64,000 bases of DNA, taken from contig JAEZRV010000070.1 in NCBI GenBank assembly GCA_023444055.1, forward strand, positions 47,702-111,701. The letters run 5' to 3'. Within the stretch, counting starts at the first letter, position 1, and the number at the start of each line of letters is the position of its first letter. Shown in pieces: positions 53,122 through 62,335 of this stretch. The notes under the pieces are model-generated. The model did not search any database. It was not told the origin of the DNA and saw only the letters and a program-made list of their open reading frames with translations. Origin of the DNA: Bacillota bacterium. Lineage in GTDB: Bacteria > Bacillota > Clostridia > Acetivibrionales > DSM-1351. The position numbers and the translations under genes are program-made.

Positions 53122-56100
53122 TTATTCGGAATACTGCAATTTAATAATGTCTTGTAATAAAATCTTAATATTTGAGAGTATATCTTTTTGCTCTTTATTA
53201 ATAAGTCTAAATGTAATATATGGGTTGTTGCTGGCATTAAACATGACTCTCCTAGGATACTTATCCATAAGTTTTCCAATATACAATGATACATTTATCG
53301 CACTCTTACTTAATTGTAAAATTATATTTTCATCTTTTTGTTGTACAGTAGTAAATCCACATTTCTTTGCAAGCATCTTAATATTTGCAATGTCCATCAA
53401 ATTATCTACTTCCTGAGGGATATCTCCATATCTGTCTATAAGTTCATCCTTTATATCTATAATATCATTTTCATCAATTATATTAGATATTTTTTTATAC
53501 ATATCAATTTTAAGCTCTTCAGATTTAATATAATTATCATCAATATATGCACTTACCTTTAAATCAATTGTTATTTCCTCATCGAATATATTATTATCAC
53601 CACTGAATTCATGAACAGCTTCCTCAAGCAACTTACAATACATTTCGTAACCAACCGTTTCCATATGTCCATGTTGCTCCGATCCTAGCAAGTTTCCGGC
53701 TCCTCTTATCTCCAAATCTCTCATTGCTATTCTAAATCCCGAACCAAATTCAGTGAATTCTTTAATAGCCTGAAGCCTCTTTTCTGCCACCTCAGATAGC
53801 GCTTTGTCCTTTCTGTAAGTTATATACGCATATGCCAATCTATTCGAACGCCCAACTCTGCCTCTTATTTGATATAGTTGAGACAACCCCATTCTGTCAG
53901 CATCTTCAACTATTATAGTGTTCACATTGGGCATATCTAGCCCTGACTCAATAATAGTTGTGCATACCAAAACGTCAAATTCACCATTTATAAAGTTATA
54001 CATAACGTCTTCCAGCTCTTTTTCATGCATTTGTCCATGTGCAATAGCAACTCTGGCTTCAGGAACAAGATTCCTTATTTCATTGGCCTTAAGTTCAATT
54101 CCTCTAACTCTATTATAAAGGTAAAAAACCTGACCACTTCTAGATAGTTCTCTTACGATACCATCCCTAATTAATTCAGTATTGTGCTCCATTACATAAG
54201 TTTGGACAGGGTACCGTTCCTCAGGGGGATCCTCTATAACGCTTATGTCTCTAATTCCTACTAAGGACATATGTAATGTTCTAGGTATAGGTGTAGCGGT
54301 TAACGTCAGTGAATCAACATTAGGCTTTAATGCTTTTAGCTTTTCTTTATGCGTTACTCCAAATCGCTGTTCCTCATCAACTACAAGCAAGCCTAAATCT
54401 TTAAAAGAAATATCTTTTTGCAATATCCTATGGGTTCCAATTAAAACATCTATATTTCCACTTTTAATTGATTTAATTATTTTTTTCTGTTCAGTTGGTG
54501 TCCTAAATCTACTTATTACATCTACTGTTACTGGAAAATCACTCATTCTCTTCTTAAAATTTTCATACTGCTGCTGCGCTAATATAGTAGTTGGGACAAG
54601 ATAAGCCACCTGTTTTCCATCCATGACAGCCTTGAATACTGCCCTAATTGCAACTTCAGTCTTTCCATATCCTACATCCCCGCAAAGAAGCCTATCCATA
54701 TGTTTTTCAGATTCCATATCCTTCTTTATTTCATCAATACACTTAAGCTGATCATCTGTTTCATCATAGGGAAATATTTCTTCAAACTGCCTTTGCCAAA
54801 CTGTATCCTTAGAAAAAACAAATCCATTTGAAGCCTCACGCTGAGCATATAGCTTAATCAACTCGCCTGCAAGCTCTCTTAACGACTCTTTTACCCTGCT
54901 CTTCGTCTTAGCCCATTCTGAGCCGCCAAGCTTATTTACTTTTGGTGATTTACCTTCTGAACCTATATACTTTTGAATCAAATCAAGTTGATTTGTTGGA
55001 ATATACAAAAAACCATTATCCTGATATTTGATTTTAAGATAATCTCTTTTAATTTCACCAACAGATAACTTTTCTATTCCGATATATTGTCCTATTCCAT
55101 GTGCTTGATGAACAACATAGTCACCGATATTTAAATCCGAGAATGCTTTTATTTTTTTGCCGTCATGCTTGGATTTGGCCTTTTTAATTCTTTTATCCTG
55201 TCCAAATACTTCTGTATCACTTATAATTACAAAACCAATGGTAGGATACTCAAATCCTTTTTGAAGGCTTCCACGGGTTATAACAACCTCTCTATTAATG
55301 AGTTCTCTGTTAAAATCATCTATATAATTTGCATCTATGTCATTTGTCGCTAGTGTTTCAATCAGCCTGTGACCTCTGCCACTAGGTCCTGAAAGAACAA
55401 CAATTTTGTAATCCTTTTCCTTTAAATCTTGTATATCATTAACCAGTAGTTCTATATGATTTTGATATGAATTCCCAGTCCTGCATGGAATCGAAATTTG
55501 GTTATATGGTTTTACAAATGAATTATTGGATGAAATTGTAGCCAACGTAACTGTTTTGAATCTTTCAATACTCTTCAAAATGTAGTCCTTTGAATAGCTC
55601 CATTTAGCTCCATTTGGCAACATCGCACCCTTCTCAAGCATACTTTTTGCCATTTCATCTTGCTCAAGAACAATATTCTCAATTCTCTGTTCAACTCTTA
55701 TTGTTTCATCGAAAACTACAATAACATTTCTATCAACATAGTCCAGAATTGATGCCGGAGTTTCCAGTATATACGGTAAATATCTGTCTATTCCCGCAAA
55801 GTAATGGTTTGTGTTGATTTTTTCGATATCCTCGTTAACCCTACTTATTATATTTTTACTGATATCAGAATTATTTCCTTTGTTAAGCTTTTTAACGTAG
55901 TCCGATAAATCATTTTTTATTTTTGATATAATGTCATCTTTTAAGCCTTGTTTATACACTACATCTCTAGCAGGTGCTATTCTACATTCATCTATTACCT
56001 GTGTTGATCTCTGCGTAGCCGCATTAAAATATCTAATTGAATCAATTTCTGTATCAAAAAGTTCAATACGTATAGGTTGTTCATCGTTTATTGAAAATAT

Positions 56101-56643
56101 ATCAATAATTCCTCCACGGATTGAAAACTGCGCTTTTCCTTCTACCAATTCAACTCTTTCATATCCACATAACACCAATTTTGATACTAGCTCTTCCAAA
56201 TTAATTTGATTGCCAATGCGAAATTCAATAATACCGTCTTTAAATATTTCCATCGGAGAAATCATTTGAATAAGTGCCTCTGCCGAAAGCACTAAAATTT
56301 TATAATCACCCTGTATACACTTTAATAGGGTTCTGACTCTCTGATAAATTATGTCATTACTTCTAGCCTCAACATTATAAAGCATAGTTTCCTTCGGTGG
56401 TAAATAAAGTACATCTTCCCCAAGGAACAAAGTAAAGTCATCGAACGCCTTTCTAGCTTGTATTTCATTATATGTTATGAACAGACCCCTAGTCTTAGCA
56501 TGAGTACATAATGAATATATCAAATGAACCTTCTGCGAATCAGATGGTCCTACAACTGAAATAGCACCCACATTTTCTTTTATAGAAGATAGAAGTGTGT
56601 TATACTCTCTTAATTTTAATAGAGGATCTGTAAATAAGTTCAT
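53122..56643 (-). CDS. mfd: transcription-repair coupling factor
   Basis: 1173 residues, full length. Removes stalled RNA polymerase at lesions and recruits UvrA. N-terminal UvrB-like module; CarD-like RNA-polymerase-interaction domain (GDYVVHQAHGIGQYIGIEKL); SF2 translocase with Walker A GDVGYGKTEVA, DEEQRFG, LTATPIPRTLHMS, and IIESGLDMPN, QIRGRVGRSN; C-terminal TRCF domain. ATG at 56643 follows GGAGG at 7 bases. Confidence 0.97.
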   Translation of the reverse strand: MNLFTDPLLKLREYNTLLSSIKENVGAISVVGPSDSQKVHLIYSLCTHAKTRGLFITYNEIQARKAFDDFTLFLGEDVLYLPPKETMLYNVEARSNDIIYQRVRTLLKCIQGDYKILVLSAEALIQMISPMEIFKDGIIEFRIGNQINLEELVSKLVLCGYERVELVEGKAQFSIRGGIIDIFSINDEQPIRIELFDTEIDSIRYFNAATQRSTQVIDECRIAPARDVVYKQGLKDDIISKIKNDLSDYVKKLNKGNNSDISKNIISRVNEDIEKINTNHYFAGIDRYLPYILETPASILDYVDRNVIVVFDETIRVEQRIENIVLEQDEMAKSMLEKGAMLPNGAKWSYSKDYILKSIERFKTVTLATISSNNSFVKPYNQISIPCRTGNSYQNHIELLVNDIQDLKEKDYKIVVLSGPSGRGHRLIETLATNDIDANYIDDFNRELINREVVITRGSLQKGFEYPTIGFVIISDTEVFGQDKRIKKAKSKHDGKKIKAFSDLNIGDYVVHQAHGIGQYIGIEKLSVGEIKRDYLKIKYQDNGFLYIPTNQLDLIQKYIGSEGKSPKVNKLGGSEWAKTKSRVKESLRELAGELIKLYAQREASNGFVFSKDTVWQRQFEEIFPYDETDDQLKCIDEIKKDMESEKHMDRLLCGDVGYGKTEVAIRAVFKAVMDGKQVAYLVPTTILAQQQYENFKKRMSDFPVTVDVISRFRTPTEQKKIIKSIKSGNIDVLIGTHRILQKDISFKDLGLLVVDEEQRFGVTHKEKLKALKPNVDSLTLTATPIPRTLHMSLVGIRDISVIEDPPEERYPVQTYVMEHNTELIRDGIVRELSRSGQVFYLYNRVRGIELKANEIRNLVPEARVAIAHGQMHEKELEDVMYNFINGEFDVLVCTTIIESGLDMPNVNTIIVEDADRMGLSQLYQIRGRVGRSNRLAYAYITYRKDKALSEVAEKRLQAIKEFTEFGSGFRIAMRDLEIRGAGNLLGSEQHGHMETVGYEMYCKLLEEAVHEFSGDNNIFDEEITIDLKVSAYIDDNYIKSEELKIDMYKKISNIIDENDIIDIKDELIDRYGDIPQEVDNLMDIANIKMLAKKCGFTTVQQKDENIILQLSKSAINVSLYIGKLMDKYPRRVMFNASNNPYITFRLINKEQKDILSNIKILLQDIIKLQYSE

Positions 56644-56732
56644 TCTTGCGCCTCCAAAACTGATATAAAAATTATGTCAATAGCTAAACAAGCTAAGTTG
56701 CAACCCACCTTATTTTACATCAAATTTACTTG

Positions 56733-56889
56733 TTATAACGCCTAGATTCAAAATGAAATTTTTCAATTGTAGAAAAATTTCATTACATCAGCGGCGTGTA
56801 AGTGGGGCGGGAGATATTTTCATCGCCTGAAAACCAAAGCAGTACCCACCACTTATAAAGGTGGGGGACATTTTCTTGCCTCGTTATAA
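56733..56889 (+). repeat. 157-bp structured repeat, copy C
   Basis: TTATAACG to CGTTATAA. Differs from the others in the centre (GTGTAAGTGGGGCGGG instead of GTTTCATCGAGGC). Its last six bases TTATAA are also the first six of copy D. Confidence 0.9.
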
Positions 56890-57040
56890 CGCCTAGTTTC
56901 AAAATGAAATTTTTCGATTGTAGAAAAATTTCATTACATCAGCGGCGTTTCATCGAGGCAGAAGATATTTTCACCGCCTGAAAACCAAAGCAGTACCCAC
57001 CACTTATAAAGGTGGGGGACATTTTCTTGCCTCGTTATAA
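56884..57040 (+). repeat. 157-bp structured repeat, copy D
   Basis: Tandem with copy C and sharing its TTATAA end. Its right 37 bases (57004-57040) encode, on the minus strand, the last 12 codons and stop of pth. Confidence 0.9.
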
Positions 57041-57597
57041 CAATTCATTGCCTTTTCAGGTCCACATTTTGTTACCATTATAGCCGCTTCCGCTGCTTTT
57101 TCAATACTTTTAAATATTATTTCCCAACTTTCTTTCGAAAACTTGCTTAATACGTAATCAGCAAGATCCCATTTTTCAGGAGGACGTCCAATACCAATTC
57201 TTATCCTTGGAAAATTATCATCTTGGAGCTGATATATTATAGACTTCATACCATTATGAGATCCCGAACTACCTTTCGGTCTAACTCTAATCTTTCCTAC
57301 CTCTAAATCAATGTCATCATAAATAACTATAACTCTCTCTAAAGGTAGTTTATACCATGCTACAATATCTTTAACACTTTCTCCACTTAAGTTCATAAAT
57401 GTTTGCGGCTTAAGAAGTATTACTCGTGTACCATCAATTGTTCCTTCACCATATACTGCTTTAAAACCAATCTTTGATAACTTTATATTATATTTTTCTG
57501 AAAGATAATCTATGGTATGAAATCCTACATTATGTCTAGTATTTTCATATTTGCCACCAGGATTACCCAACCCTATAATTAAGTATATGTCCTCCAA
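57004..57597 (-). CDS. pth: peptidyl-tRNA hydrolase with repeat-derived C-terminus
   Basis: 197 residues, TTG start with GGAGG 7 bases upstream. Frees tRNA from stalled peptides. Family motifs: IIGLGNPGGKYENTRHNVGF (catalytic His22 region), KPQTFMNLSG, VIYDDIDLEVGKIRVRPKGS and GSHNGMKSII. Homologues end near residue 185-190; here the last residues (CYNEARKCPPPL) are read from inside repeat copy D. Called spoVC in Bacillus. It follows prs, as in Bacillus. Confidence 0.95.
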   Translation of the reverse strand: MEDIYLIIGLGNPGGKYENTRHNVGFHTIDYLSEKYNIKLSKIGFKAVYGEGTIDGTRVILLKPQTFMNLSGESVKDIVAWYKLPLERVIVIYDDIDLEVGKIRVRPKGSSGSHNGMKSIIYQLQDDNFPRIRIGIGRPPEKWDLADYVLSKFSKESWEIIFKSIEKAAEAAIMVTKCGPEKAMNCYNEARKCPPPL

Positions 57598-57653
57598 ATT
57601 AATACCTCCAGTCTTTCTAAATAATAATTAAACAAACATGTAAAACTTCAAAA

Positions 57654-57715
57654 GGGCGGCTCCCAAACACCGCAAGTCAGCATGCCAACATTGCTATGTT
57701 AGATAAGAACCACCC
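57654..57715 (-). ncRNA. structured spacer between prs and pth
   Basis: GGGCGGCTC (57654-57662) pairs over nine positions with GAACCACCC (57707-57715), counting G-U pairs in the minus-strand RNA. A second hairpin AACAT/ATGTT (57687-57700) and a GCATGC palindrome lie inside. It may be an attenuator or terminator, or a small structured RNA. Confidence 0.4.
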
Positions 57716-57737
57716 CTAAAAGTTAAATTTATTTAAT

Positions 57738-58697
57738 TTACAACTGAGTAAATAAAGTACTTATTGATATATCCCCATATATTCTTTCAATTGCCTCAGC
57801 AAAAATACCAGCAACTGATAATGCAGTTATTTTATCTATTTTTTTCTCTTCACTAAGAGGAATAGTATTTAAAACAACCATCTCCTTTATAGCTGATTCC
57901 TGTATTCTACCAATAGCTGGTCCTGAAAGTACAGCATGAGTACAACATGCATATACTTCCTTTGCACCTGCATCAATTAAGGCATTTGCACCATTAACAA
58001 TAGTACCAGCTGTATCTATTAAATCATCCACAAGTACGCATTTCTTGTTTCTAATGTCACCAATAATATTCATTACCTCAGACACATTAGCCTTAGGTCT
58101 GCGTTTATCTATTATTGCTAATGGACATTCAAGTCTTTCTGCTACTTTTCTTGATCTTGTAACACTGCCTACATCAGGAGAAACAATAACTAAATCATCA
58201 TGGTTTATAAATTTTTCTTTTAAATATTCAGCTATTATTGGTAATCCTAATAAATGATCCACTGGAATATCAAAGAACCCTTGGATTTGTGGAGCGTGTA
58301 AGTCCATTGTTAATATTCTATCTGCTCCAGCAGTAGTAATAAGATTTGCAACTAATTTAGCTGAAATTGGATCTCTAGCTCTAGCTTTTCTATCTTGTCT
58401 TGCATATCCAAAGTATGGGATAACGGCAGTAATTCTACCTGCAGAAGCTCTCTTAATTGCATCAATCATAACCAAAAGCTCCATAAGATTATCATTTACT
58501 GGTTGACAAGTTGATTGAATAATAAAAACATCTGAGCCTCTTACAACCTCTCCAATATTAGCAGAAGTTTCTCCATCACTAAAGCCTCCAACACTAGCAA
58601 TACCTACAGGAATACCTATTCTGTCAGCAATCTCATTGACTAGCCCTCTATTTGAATTACCTGCAAATATTTTTATGTCCTTTCCATGCAAATTCAT
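57738..58697 (-). CDS. prs: ribose-phosphate pyrophosphokinase
   Basis: 319 residues. Makes PRPP from ribose 5-phosphate and ATP for nucleotide, histidine and tryptophan synthesis. Motifs: FSDGETSANIGEVVRGSDVF, the flexible loop YARQDRKARARDPISAKL, DLHAPQIQGFFDIPVDHL and the PRPP loop VDDLIDTAGTIVNGA. ATG has AGGAGAA upstream. Core gene between glmU and pth. Confidence 0.97.
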   Translation of the reverse strand: MNLHGKDIKIFAGNSNRGLVNEIADRIGIPVGIASVGGFSDGETSANIGEVVRGSDVFIIQSTCQPVNDNLMELLVMIDAIKRASAGRITAVIPYFGYARQDRKARARDPISAKLVANLITTAGADRILTMDLHAPQIQGFFDIPVDHLLGLPIIAEYLKEKFINHDDLVIVSPDVGSVTRSRKVAERLECPLAIIDKRRPKANVSEVMNIIGDIRNKKCVLVDDLIDTAGTIVNGANALIDAGAKEVYACCTHAVLSGPAIGRIQESAIKEMVVLNTIPLSEEKKIDKITALSVAGIFAEAIERIYGDISISTLFTQL

Positions 58698-58881
58698 TTT
58701 AATTCTCCTTTTTCCACAACATGTTTTATTTGTAACATTATAAGTCTTATTATAATGTTTGATTGTTATATGATTAAAACATATAGTTCTTAATCATATT
58801 TTGTCATAGTTTATAAGTATTATTTAAGCGCATAACTAATCATATTTTTTGTTTGTTACGAAGAATAATTATTATAAAATA

Positions 58882-60054
58882 TTATTCTCGTTCCAAACCT
58901 TTCTTTTTAACCCAATCCCGCTTTACAACCTGGCGTTCACGGGCAATTGCTAATGAGTCTTCAGGTACAGCATCTGTAATAGTAGAACCAGCAGCAGTAT
59001 AAGCACCTTTGTGAACTACCACAGGTGATACTAAATTAGTGTTACACCCAATAAAACAATTATCCTCAACTATAGTCTTATTCTTATGCTTACCATCATA
59101 ATTAACAACAACAACTCCACAACCAATATTTACATTTTTCCCTATTTCGGCATCTCCTACATAGGTTAAATGTGATATTTTTGTTCTATCTCCTATTAAG
59201 GACTTCTTAACTTCCACGAAATCGCCAATTTTTACATTGCAACCCACAACACTGCCTGGTCTCAAATATGCAAATGGACCAACATGTGTTTCATCTCCGA
59301 TAGAACTGTCAAGAGCCACAGAATTAGCCACCTCTACATTGTTTCCAATATTGCAATTAAAAATTTTCGAATTAGGTCCAATTATACAATCTTCACCAAT
59401 AGCTGTATTCCCTTGAAGTATTGTATTCGGCAAAATAATACTATCCTCACCAATTGTAACTCCAAAATCAATATATGTAGTAGATGGATTAACAATTGTA
59501 ACACCAGAGAGCATTATTTCTTCATTAATTCGAGATTTAATTTCTTCCGTTGCTAAAGAAAGTGTAGCCCTATCCTTGACTATTAAAAATTGGCTCTTTT
59601 CTTCATATATACTTTTGTGGGATTTGTCAGTGCATTGGAATATTTTTTTAAGAACATCTCTAGAAAGATTTAGAATATTTAATTCATTTAGCTTTTGAAG
59701 CAACTCTTTACAATCAAAAACATAAACAACTGCTTCTCCGTTACTAGAAAATACAGCTGTTGCACTAGTTCCTTCAGCAGTATGCATATTAAAAAGCTGC
59801 TTAACTGTTTCAGCCAATATTAGAGGTTGATCTGCCCAATTAATTATGACTTGCTCGGCTTGGCAAAGAATCTCTTTACATTTATCCAAATCATCAAATG
59901 AAATGGATTGAATGTTTTTAGTTATTTCTGCCACTGCCATCGTAGACCATTGCTGGACACTTTGTCCTAAAATGTTATGATGCTCTTTCATACTTTTTGA
60001 TTTAAAAGCATAATTATTGTTGTCAGAAATAATCAATCCTAAATTCATACTCAT
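58882..60054 (-). CDS. glmU: GlmU-like protein: intact acetyltransferase half, eroded uridyltransferase half
   Basis: 390 residues from the ATG at 60054 (GGAGG at 8 bases); normal GlmU has about 455. The C-terminal left-handed beta-helix (from about residue 190) keeps glucosamine-1-phosphate acetyltransferase residues: LRPGSVVGCNVKIGDFVEVK, the catalytic His295 in ISHLTYVGDAEIG, and VNYDGKHKNKT. The N-terminal half aligns only as a shadow: the LAAGxGTRM nucleotide loop is replaced by LGLIISDNNNYAF, the GDVPL motif is WADQPL, and the GEYYLTD segment is missing. It should acetylate but not make UDP-GlcNAc. Gene place (spoVG-glmU-prs) is conserved. Confidence 0.85.
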   Translation of the reverse strand: MSMNLGLIISDNNNYAFKSKSMKEHHNILGQSVQQWSTMAVAEITKNIQSISFDDLDKCKEILCQAEQVIINWADQPLILAETVKQLFNMHTAEGTSATAVFSSNGEAVVYVFDCKELLQKLNELNILNLSRDVLKKIFQCTDKSHKSIYEEKSQFLIVKDRATLSLATEEIKSRINEEIMLSGVTIVNPSTTYIDFGVTIGEDSIILPNTILQGNTAIGEDCIIGPNSKIFNCNIGNNVEVANSVALDSSIGDETHVGPFAYLRPGSVVGCNVKIGDFVEVKKSLIGDRTKISHLTYVGDAEIGKNVNIGCGVVVVNYDGKHKNKTIVEDNCFIGCNTNLVSPVVVHKGAYTAAGSTITDAVPEDSLAIARERQVVKRDWVKKKGLERE

Positions 60055-60310
60055 CGTCAAAGCCTCCATTTATTTTTACAGGTTATATTCTCTCATTTTT
60101 ATAGAATAATTTCAACCCACTACTATAACTAATTATTTCCCCATAATTTGAGTTTAGTTGTGCAATTTTTTCAATATGTATTTCTATTTATCATATTTAC
60201 ACAAGAATAGCAATAAAATAGAATTTCCTTGAAAGGACTGACATAGATTCAGAATATCCTTTTCTTATTACTATGATTTCTTCCAGCCTATATCATTATT
60301 TAAATTCATT

Positions 60311-60339
60311 AAAAAAAGGGCACTGTATAAAGTACCCTT
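60311..60339 (-). terminator. terminator between spoVG and glmU
   Basis: Arms AAGGGCACT and AGTACCCTT (60316-60339) with one mismatch, then seven Ts on the minus strand. It separates spoVG from glmU; the rest of the 316-bp gap is AT-rich and may hold the glmU promoter. Confidence 0.85.
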
Positions 60340-60370
60340 AAAAAATCTTCCCCCTCAATTCTTACGCTTT

Positions 60371-60622
60371 TTATAAATTTTCATAACTAGCAAGTATAGC
60401 ACTTTGAAGTTTTTCTCTTGCTTGTGCATTTATTGGATGCGCAATGTCTCTAAACTCACCATCTGGTGTTTTCCTACTTGGCATAGCCATGAATAAACCG
60501 TTCTGGCTTTCAATAATTTTAATGTCGTGTACAACAAACTCATTATCAAATGTTACTGATACAACCGCTTTCATTTTACCTTCTGTTTCGATCTTCCTAA
60601 TTCTGATGTCTGTAATTTCCAT
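60371..60622 (-). CDS. spoVG: septation/sporulation protein SpoVG
   Basis: 83 residues from the ATG at 60622 (GGAGG at 8 bases). Whole-length match: EITDIRIRKIETEGKMKAVV, VTFDNEFVVHDIKIIESQNG, FMAMPSRKTPDGEFRDIAHP INAQAREKLQ. A small nucleic-acid-binding regulator, also required for septation and spore cortex in Bacillus. Between purR and glmU, as in Bacillus (yabJ is absent). Confidence 0.96.
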   Translation of the reverse strand: MEITDIRIRKIETEGKMKAVVSVTFDNEFVVHDIKIIESQNGLFMAMPSRKTPDGEFRDIAHPINAQAREKLQSAILASYENL

Positions 60623-60751
60623 AATGACAACCTCCAAGAAATATTATGTGATTATATCTAATATTCGCTATTTGTGAGGTTAATCCTTCTTTTTTGAATA
60701 TTTTTTTACATATTATTTATCATTCTTCGTAATACTCGTGTAGTATTTTGG

Positions 60752-61567
60752 TTATTTACTTGGTTTTATGTCAATTTCTGTATTGTCTTGTAATTCCAGA
60801 CACGAATTTAACGTAACTAAAGAATAATATTGTTCTACCAATTTCTTTTCGGGTTGATTTGTTTCAATAAGAACTCCTATGCCAACCACTTCACTTTCAA
60901 ATTGGTTGGCCATCTCAATAATTCCTTTTGAAGTACCTCCACCCTTCATAAAGTCATCGATAAACAAAATCTTGGAGTTTCTCTTAAGAGACTTCATAGG
61001 TAGTACCATAGTCTGTATTTTTTTTGCTGATCCAGAAACATAGTTAATATTCACAGATGCACCATCAGTAGCCACATTATAGTGCCGTACAATAACTAAT
61101 GGAACATCTAAATATTGGGCTGTTGCAAAAGCTAGGGGAATTCCTTTAGTCTCAACAGTTATTACATAATCCAATTCTAAATCACAAAATTTACTTGCAA
61201 AGATCATAGCAATTCTATTTACCCATTCCGGATTATATATAATATCAAGGATGTACAGATAACCTCCAGGCAGTATTCTGTCTTGTTTTGATAATTCTTT
61301 TGCCAGCTCATCAAGTACTAATTGTATATTATTTTCATCCATAAAAGGAACATATTTGACTCCTCCAGATGCACCTGAAATAGTTACTATATTTCCCAAA
61401 TAATTCTTTTGAAAAGTTTTCTGTAAAAAATCCAGATCTTCACTAATAGTAGATTTTGCCGAACCGAACATTCCAGAAAAATGTCCTAACGTAAAAATTT
61501 TGTTTGGATTATCACACAAAATTTTCATTATTATTGTAAGTCTTTCATTTCGTTGGATCTTGTCCAT
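60752..61567 (-). CDS. purR: pur operon repressor PurR
   Basis: 271 residues. N-terminal winged helix (RLTIIMKILCDNPNKIFTLG, FSGMFGSAKSTISEDLDFL), then a phosphoribosyltransferase-like domain with the PRPP loop ILFIDDFMKGGGTSKGII. Represses purine genes; PRPP relieves it, so the link with prs downstream is functional as well as positional. Start ATG at 61567 is preceded by GGGGAG. Confidence 0.95.
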   Translation of the reverse strand: MDKIQRNERLTIIMKILCDNPNKIFTLGHFSGMFGSAKSTISEDLDFLQKTFQKNYLGNIVTISGASGGVKYVPFMDENNIQLVLDELAKELSKQDRILPGGYLYILDIIYNPEWVNRIAMIFASKFCDLELDYVITVETKGIPLAFATAQYLDVPLVIVRHYNVATDGASVNINYVSGSAKKIQTMVLPMKSLKRNSKILFIDDFMKGGGTSKGIIEMANQFESEVVGIGVLIETNQPEKKLVEQYYSLVTLNSCLELQDNTEIDIKPSK

Positions 61568-61926
61568 TTTATCTCCCCGTATCTATAGTTTGCATTTATC
61601 CAATATCTGCATCAGTACATTCTAATATAACAGATTATTAACGAGACTGTTGCAGTATATAAATTCAACCTTGCTATAAAATATATGTAAATGAATTTTT
61701 ATATAACAGCCAATATTATTATATAATATTTTCCGAATAATTTCACCCAATTTCAAATGATTATTCGGAATCTTAAATTATTTAAATGCACATATATTTA
61801 TGAAGAAAGCATCATATACTATTTTAAGATTATTAACTCTACTTTCCCAGTTGAAAATCGTAGGTGTTCAACTTATCAATGGAAATTTGGGGTAAAAATA
61901 ATTGCTTGAATTAGTTTGGTGAAAAA

Positions 61927-62053
61927 AGCTTGCTGAATGAATACAAGGATTTTAGTATTAATGAAATGACGAAGGTAGTATTCATGTATGTTTACGATTG
62001 TTCAGCAAGCTCTAAGCTTCTTTAGCCGTAAAAACAACACGATGTTGTTTTTA
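61927..62053. ncRNA. nested inverted repeats between purR and murC
   Basis: AGCTTGCTGAA (61927-61937) pairs with TTCAGCAAGCT (62001-62011); ATGAATAC (61937-61944) pairs inside with GTATTCAT (61978-61985). A perfect 11-bp hairpin TAAAAACAACA/TGTTGTTTTTA with a 3-base loop follows at 62029-62053, then a GC-richer stretch to about 62100. This is the main content of the 768-bp divergent gap; it could be a structured RNA or a small mobile element remnant. Confidence 0.4.
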
Positions 62054-62335
62054 GCACACCATGAGCCATGGACGGCGAATGTGTGCGACGGATAAAGTTC
62101 TGAGTTGAACAAATGACAATTCTAACGCACATGCTAGAACTATCCTGTACTAATTCAGAAAATCATTTTTAATACAACTGTCCATTAATAAGTCTCCCAC
62201 TCTTACAATTTTGAGTAAGAAAAGTTGAGTTATTTAAATATAGTTTTCCCAATACCTTTTACAATTCTATAGAAATAATGTATTATTTGTATGATGAATA
62301 AAAATGATAAGTTTTTAAATAGAGGAGTGTTTTCT

